Assembly (NCBI GenBank): GCA_031423155.1
Contig: JANPEZ010000125.1
Location: 1 to 10,972 of the forward strand
Length of the DNA: 10,972 nt
Direction: 5' to 3'
Source: JANPEZ01 sp031423155
GTDB lineage: Bacteria > Actinomycetota > UBA4738 > HRBIN12
In this document: positions 7,058 to 10,972 of the stretch, piece after piece
Layout: each line of letters begins with the position of its first letter
How positions within the stretch are numbered: the first letter of the stretch is position 1
The notes under the pieces: model-generated
Told to the model about the DNA's origin: nothing
The model's input: only the letters and a program-made list of their open reading frames with translations
The model's database searches: none
Position numbers and translations under genes: made by a program

Positions 7058-8124
7058 CCGTGCTACTGGACGGTCCTGTTCTCGAGGCGATCGCTCGGGG
7101 CGCCGCGGTCCTCGGCGCCGGCGGCGGCGGCGATACCGGCGTCGGACTGCTCATAGCCCAGCAGGCGATCGAGGAGTCTGCTCCACCCGAACTCGTTGCC
7201 CTGAAAGACCTTCCGCCGGATGACCTGATCATGCCCTGCGGAGGGATGGGCGCCCCCACCGTCTCCTTCGAGAAGATCGAGAACGGAGACGAGGGCGCAC
7301 GGCTACGCGAACACGTCGAGCGCACCTTCGGCAAACCGGTCGTCGCGGTGATGGCGAGTGAGATCGGCGGCTCGAACGCGCTCACACCGATCGGGTGGGC
7401 GGCGAGGATGGGCCTTCCGGTCGTCGACGCCGACGGCATGGGCCGGGCGTTCCCCGAACTTCACCAGGTCTCGATGCACGTGGCCGGCATCTCACCAAGC
7501 CCTGCGTTCCTCACCGACGAACGCGGCAACGTCGTCATAACCCGCGCGGTCGACGGTCCCTGGCTCGAGCGCATCAATCGCCAGATCACCATCGAGATGG
7601 GAGGCACAGCCTCGACGGCCGAGTACATCCTCACGGTCGAGCAGGCGAAGACGGCTGCCGTCGCAGGCTCGATGACGCTGGCGGTCCGTATCGGGAACGC
7701 GACGGTTGGCGCGCCAGACCCCCTCGAAGCCCTGATCGGCGAACTGAGCGCCGTGCGGCTCGTCGACGGCAAGATCACCGACCTGGAGCGCAGGACGACG
7801 AAGGGGTTCGCCTTCGGTCTGGCGACTATCGAGGGCATCCGCTCCGACACCGGCCGCACCATTCATGTCGAGATCCAGAACGAGAACCTGGTCGCGCGCG
7901 AAGGCGACCGGGTCCTGGCCACGGCGCCCGACCTCATCACGATCTTGGACTGGGAGACCGCCGCGGCGATCCCGACCGAGCGGCTTAAGTACGGCCAGCG
8001 CGTCACCGTCATCGCCTTCGCTTGCGCCCCGATATGGCGTACGCCGCAAGGGATAGCGGTCGCCGGCCCGAGAGCCTTCGGCTACGACATCGACTACGTC
8101 CCAGTCGAGGACCTGCATGCCTGA
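7051..8124 (+). CDS. DUF917 (S-Me-THD family) protein, partner of a hydantoinase-type protein
   Basis: The product is 357 residues, full length for the DUF917/COG3535 family. Hallmarks are G-A-A-V-L-G-A-G-G-G-G-D near the N-terminus (17-28), G-G-S-N-A-L-T-P-I (106-114), then G-L-P-V-V-D-A-D-G-M-G-R-A-F-P-E-L (121-137), and near the end C-A-P-I-W-R-T (325-331) and G-P-R-A-F-G-Y-D-I-D-Y (339-349). The family was long of unknown function. To my knowledge Pfam now names it after S-methyl-thiohydantoin desulfurase, which removes sulfur from a five-membered thiohydantoin ring; whether this member does so is inference. The gene overlaps the hydantoinase/oxoprolinase gene by 8 nt, a pairing known for the family, so the two products probably act on the same or successive intermediates. 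The ATG at 7051 matches the family N-terminus although its ribosome binding site is weak. There is no signal peptide; cytoplasmic. Confidence 0.9.
   Translation: MRAVLLDGPVLEAIARGAAVLGAGGGGDTGVGLLIAQQAIEESAPPELVALKDLPPDDLIMPCGGMGAPTVSFEKIENGDEGARLREHVERTFGKPVVAVMASEIGGSNALTPIGWAARMGLPVVDADGMGRAFPELHQVSMHVAGISPSPAFLTDERGNVVITRAVDGPWLERINRQITIEMGGTASTAEYILTVEQAKTAAVAGSMTLAVRIGNATVGAPDPLEALIGELSAVRLVDGKITDLERRTTKGFAFGLATIEGIRSDTGRTIHVEIQNENLVAREGDRVLATAPDLITILDWETAAAIPTERLKYGQRVTVIAFACAPIWRTPQGIAVAGPRAFGYDIDYVPVEDLHA
8107..8111 (+). promoter_or_regulatory. Ribosome binding site for the hydantoinase-type gene
   Basis: GAGGA lies 5 nt before the ATG at 8117, inside the 3' end of the DUF917 gene. 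It supports an overlap start (ATGCCTGA, 8117-8124) and coupled translation of the two proteins. Confidence 0.6.
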
Positions 8125-9673
8125 GCGCCTTGGCCTTCGCATCGGCATCGACGTCGGAGGAACGAACACCGACGCGGTCGCGCTGGACGCCACCGGCGCG
8201 CTGCTCGCCAAGGTCAAGGTATTAACGACCCCCGAAGTGACTAGTGGGATCACCGAGGCGCTGGCCTCGATCCTGCAGGTGGTCGAGAGCTCCGAGGTGA
8301 CGCACGTCATGCTCGGCACAACCCACGCCACCAACGCGGTTCTGGAACGACGCGACCTACGCAGGGTCGCCGTTATCAGGATCGGCAGCCCAGCCACCCA
8401 CGCGGTAAAGCCGCTCTTCGGCTGGCCGGGCGACCTGAGGACCGCGGCATCAGCGGGCGAAACGATCGTGGGCGGAGGTTTCGAGTTCGACGGACGCGAG
8501 ATCGCTCCCTTCGATGCGGACGCGGTGAGGCGGTTCCTCGGGGAACTGCCCGAGCGACCGAAGGGCGTGGCGATCATCGGCGTCTTCTCCCCGGTGAACG
8601 CCGATCACGAATCGGCCGCGGCCGACATCGCGCGAGAGATGCTCGGCGACGTCGACGTCTCTTCGAGCCACGAGATCGGATCCATCGGTCTGCTCGAACG
8701 CGAGAACGCCACTGTCCTGAACGCGGCGTTGCACGACGTCGCGAGGAAGGTGGCCGGCGCACTTACGGCCGCGCTGCAGGAACATGGTCTGAAAGCCACA
8801 GCCCTCTTCGCTCAGAACGACGGGACTCTCATGTCTTTGGGACAGGTATTGCACTTCCCTGTTCTGACCATCGGCAGTGGACCCTCCAACAGCATCCGGG
8901 GCGCGGCGCACCTGACCGGCATCGACGACGCGCTCGTCATGGACGTCGGCGGCACGTCCACCGATATCGGCGCCATCACCGGCGGCTTCCCCCGAGAGTC
9001 CGCAGCCGGCACCGACATCGGTGGCGTCCCGACCAACTTCCGCATGCCCGACATCGTCACCCTGGCCCTGGGAGGCGGCTCGATCGTCGGCGATCACGCC
9101 GTCGGTCCTCGAAGCGTCGGCTACCGCCTGACCGAAGAGGCCCTCGTCTTCGGAGGCTCAACCCCAACGCTCACCGATGCCGCCGTCGCCGCCGGCCGCG
9201 CGGCGATCGGCACAGGCGCCCCCGACCTGACCGAGACCCTGGCCGAAGCCGTAAGGACAGCCGACGAGATGTTCGCCGATGGCATAGACCGTGCGAAGAC
9301 CGCCAAGGGCGACCGACCGCTGATAGCCGTCGGCGGCGGCAGCGTCCTCGTCCCGGATCGACTGCCCGGGATAAGCCGGATCCACCGACCCGAGAACTAC
9401 GAAGTGGCCAACGCCATCGGAGCCGCCGTCGCCGAAGTCGGTGGCCAGGTTGAGCAGATCATCCACGGCGACCTCGACCGCCGGCGCCCCGAGATCGAGC
9501 GCCTGAGCGACGAGGCCAGGGACAGAGCGGTGAAGGCCGGCGCCGACCCCGCCACGGTGAAGATCGTCGACATCGAGGAGGTGCCCCTGGCCTATCTGAC
9601 CTCCCCGGCCGTCCGCGTGAGGGTCCGCGCGGCAGGCCCGATGGCCGGGCCGCCGCGTATCACTCAGAGATAA
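8117..9673 (+). CDS. Hydantoinase/oxoprolinase family protein (HyuA-like, stand-alone)
   Basis: The product is 518 residues. It has the ASKHA-type ATP-binding fold of hydantoinase A/oxoprolinase: G-I-D-V-G-G-T-N-T-D-A (10-20, phosphate 1), L-G-T-T-H-A-T-N-A (66-74), V-M-D-V-G-G-T-S-T-D-I-G (274-285, phosphate 2) and L-A-L-G-G-G-S-I-V (316-324). Relatives couple ATP hydrolysis to opening of a cyclic amide (5-oxoproline, hydantoin, N-methylhydantoin) or to carboxylation of ketones. Classical enzymes need a second HyuB-type subunit or domain. None is here; the protein is shorter than canonical HyuA (roughly 650-700 residues) and is paired instead with the DUF917 protein, which it overlaps by 8 nt. 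It is therefore assigned to the DUF917-linked subgroup, and its substrate is left open. The substrate-binding lipoprotein that follows after 76 nt suggests the ligand is imported. Cytoplasmic; no signal peptide. Confidence 0.9.
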   Translation: MPERLGLRIGIDVGGTNTDAVALDATGALLAKVKVLTTPEVTSGITEALASILQVVESSEVTHVMLGTTHATNAVLERRDLRRVAVIRIGSPATHAVKPLFGWPGDLRTAASAGETIVGGGFEFDGREIAPFDADAVRRFLGELPERPKGVAIIGVFSPVNADHESAAADIAREMLGDVDVSSSHEIGSIGLLERENATVLNAALHDVARKVAGALTAALQEHGLKATALFAQNDGTLMSLGQVLHFPVLTIGSGPSNSIRGAAHLTGIDDALVMDVGGTSTDIGAITGGFPRESAAGTDIGGVPTNFRMPDIVTLALGGGSIVGDHAVGPRSVGYRLTEEALVFGGSTPTLTDAAVAAGRAAIGTGAPDLTETLAEAVRTADEMFADGIDRAKTAKGDRPLIAVGGGSVLVPDRLPGISRIHRPENYEVANAIGAAVAEVGGQVEQIIHGDLDRRRPEIERLSDEARDRAVKAGADPATVKIVDIEEVPLAYLTSPAVRVRVRAAGPMAGPPRITQR

Positions 9674-9749
9674 GGGGTTCCGCGGCGCGCGAAGGTACGC
9701 CATCATGTACGCCGCCGCACGGACCAGACCGACCGAGGGGGAATCGAAG
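9674..9749 (+). promoter_or_regulatory. Spacer and leader before the ABC transporter binding-protein gene
   Basis: This 76-nt gap holds a strong ribosome binding site, GAGGGGG (9735-9741), 8 nt before the ATG at 9750. A 7-bp direct repeat GTACGCC occurs at 9695-9701 and 9707-9713, 12 nt apart start to start. I see no hairpin with a T-run that would end transcription after the hydantoinase gene, so read-through into the transporter gene is likely. The strong ribosome binding site suits the high expression usual for binding proteins. Confidence 0.45.
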
Positions 9750-10972
9750 ATGCGTAGATGGACCCGAGTGCTCGCCGCCGCAGCCGCGCTCATGCTGGTC
9801 GCCGTCGCCTGCACCAAGAGCTCCGAGACGACCGGAGGCAAGGACGGCGGAGGCATGGTCGAGGGAGGGATCCTTCGCCTCGGCTCCAGCTCCAACATCG
9901 ACTCGCTGAACCCGTTCAAGGCCTTTCAGCAGGACGCATACAACGTCTTTCAGTACGTCTACCCATACCTGGTCGGATGGAGCCCGGACCTCGAGCTCGT
10001 CGGTGACTTCGCCACCGACTGGACCTGGAACACCGACGACACCGAAGCCACGTTCACTGTGGCGACGGGGGGCACCTGGTCCGACGGCCAGCCCCTTACC
10101 GCGAAGGACGCCGCCTACACGCTGAATCTGATCCTGCGCTTCCCCGGACCGACGGGCCTGATGTCCGGCTACGCCCGGCACATCACGGCGGCCGAAGCCG
10201 TCGACGACGCCACTTTGAAGATCACCTACGAGGCTTCGGTCAACGAGGGCTGGGCGCTGTCGCAACTGCAGCAGATCCCGATCCTCCCCGAGCATGTCTG
10301 GTCTGCTCAAGAAGGGACCGACGGCAAGGGGCTCCGCCCGTTCACCAACGACGCACCGATCGTCTCGGGCGGACCGTTCACCCTCACCGAATACAAGAAG
10401 GACGAGTTCGTTCAGTTCGTCCGCAACGACGGCTTCTACGGCACCAAGCCACACATCGAGGGTTGGGGCCTGAAGTTCTACACGAACGCCGACGCGATGG
10501 TTAGCGCCCTTAAGAACGACGAACTCGACGCCGTCGAGTCCATCCCGGCCGCCGCTCTCGAACAGCTCAGCGCCGACCAGAGCCTGGTCGTCACCACGGC
10601 ACCCGGGATCTACTTCGACGAACTGATAGTCAACTCGAACAAGCCCTTGCACGCCGAGTTGCTCGACCCCCAGGTTCGGATGGCGTTCGAGTACGCCATC
10701 GACCGGCAGGCCATGGTCGACACGGTGCTGCTGGGGAACGGGAGCCCCGCCGCGACGATCGTCTCTGAAGCGACGGGCGTCTGGCACAACTCCGATATCC
10801 AGCCGCTGCCCTTCGATATCGCAGCAGCCAACAAGCTGCTGGATGACGCCGGCTACGCGATGGGCCCCGACGGCATTCGCGAGGTCGACGGGCGCCCGAT
10901 GTCCTACGAGATCCTCACACCCACTACGACCGTCGGAGTGGACCGCGAGTTCGAGATCATCCAGGCCGGCTT
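9750..10972 (+). CDS. ABC transporter substrate-binding lipoprotein, family 5 (3' truncated by window end)
   Basis: The frame is open from the ATG at 9750 to the end of the window, giving 407 residues; family 5 proteins usually have 500-600, so the C-terminal lobe is missing. The N-terminus is a lipoprotein signal: M-R-R-W-T-R, a hydrophobic run, then L-V-A-V-A-C with lipidated Cys21, followed by a flexible Ser/Thr/Gly/Lys tether. The SBP_bac_5 fold is shown by S-L-N-P-F (52-56), W-S-D-G-Q-P-L-T-A-K-D (110-120) and, further on, V-R-M-A-F-E-Y-A-I-D-R, the usual helix of the second lobe. Family members capture peptides, nickel, sugars or other small solutes outside the membrane and hand them to DppBC/OppBC-type permeases, whose genes should lie just beyond the window. 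An in-frame ATG at 9705 would add 15 residues before the signal peptide and lacks a good binding site, so 9750 is chosen. The position after DUF917 and the hydantoinase gene suggests a cyclic or peptide-like ligand. Confidence 0.92.
   Translation, partial: MRRWTRVLAAAAALMLVAVACTKSSETTGGKDGGGMVEGGILRLGSSSNIDSLNPFKAFQQDAYNVFQYVYPYLVGWSPDLELVGDFATDWTWNTDDTEATFTVATGGTWSDGQPLTAKDAAYTLNLILRFPGPTGLMSGYARHITAAEAVDDATLKITYEASVNEGWALSQLQQIPILPEHVWSAQEGTDGKGLRPFTNDAPIVSGGPFTLTEYKKDEFVQFVRNDGFYGTKPHIEGWGLKFYTNADAMVSALKNDELDAVESIPAAALEQLSADQSLVVTTAPGIYFDELIVNSNKPLHAELLDPQVRMAFEYAIDRQAMVDTVLLGNGSPAATIVSEATGVWHNSDIQPLPFDIAAANKLLDDAGYAMGPDGIREVDGRPMSYEILTPTTTVGVDREFEIIQAG

Noticed and set aside
7492..8577. 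A 361-codon minus-strand open frame across the DUF917/hydantoinase junction
   Set aside because: Both plus-strand genes are strongly supported by motifs, and the antisense translation is low-complexity with no domain.
9695..9713. 7-bp direct repeat GTACGCC spaced 12 nt, as a possible activator site
   Set aside because: Two short copies in GC-rich DNA are weak evidence, and no further copies were noticed, so it is only mentioned in the leader entry.
9660..10787. A 375-codon minus-strand open frame opposite the binding-protein gene
   Set aside because: The plus strand encodes an unmistakable lipoprotein signal and family-5 binding-protein motifs over the same stretch. The minus frame has no family features and is a mirror of plus-strand codon bias.

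Overview
The window comes from a strongly GC-rich bacterial chromosome with short intergenic gaps, GTG as well as ATG starts, Shine-Dalgarno sites and two predicted lipoproteins. It looks like an actinobacterium, probably an environmental lineage, but this rests on style and protein wording. No rRNA, tRNA, CRISPR array, transposase or phage gene was seen, so the phylum is an inference.

Layout. Positions 2-403 (+) hold the C-terminal end of a large protein resembling the tail of ATPase/TPR signalling proteins. It is followed after 16 nt by a lipoprotein with two META (HslJ-like) domains (420-1196, +). That gene ends 3 nt from the stop of a convergent four-gene minus-strand operon. In transcription order the operon is: a CoA-acylating methylmalonate-semialdehyde dehydrogenase (mmsA type, 6118-4625), two tandem DinB-fold paralogues (4622-4176 and 4173-3751), and an 830-residue FAD/GcvT fusion of the dimethylglycine/sarcosine dehydrogenase family (3692-1200). 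A 136-bp divergent spacer with two small inverted repeats separates this operon from the plus-strand genes. Those are a GNAT acetyltransferase (6255-6842), the decayed remnant of a second GNAT gene (6839-7029), a DUF917/S-Me-THD-family protein (7051-8124), a stand-alone hydantoinase/oxoprolinase subunit overlapping it by 8 nt (8117-9673), and a family-5 ABC transporter substrate-binding lipoprotein that runs off the window (9750-10972).

How the genes may work together. The right half reads as an uptake-and-opening module for a small cyclic amide or thio-amide: a binding protein to capture the ligand, then DUF917 and an ATP-grasping hydantoinase-type protein to process it. The left half reads as oxidation of an N-methylated amino acid, with one-carbon transfer to tetrahydrofolate, plus a semialdehyde dehydrogenase feeding acyl-CoA into central metabolism. 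The tandem DinB proteins are the least explained part of that operon. Whether the two halves share a substrate (for example an N-methylhydantoin, creatinine-like or thiohydantoin compound) cannot be settled from this window. It is the most interesting hypothesis here. The other notable observation is the internally deleted GNAT gene, in which both ends of the ancestral protein are still recognisable in different frames.
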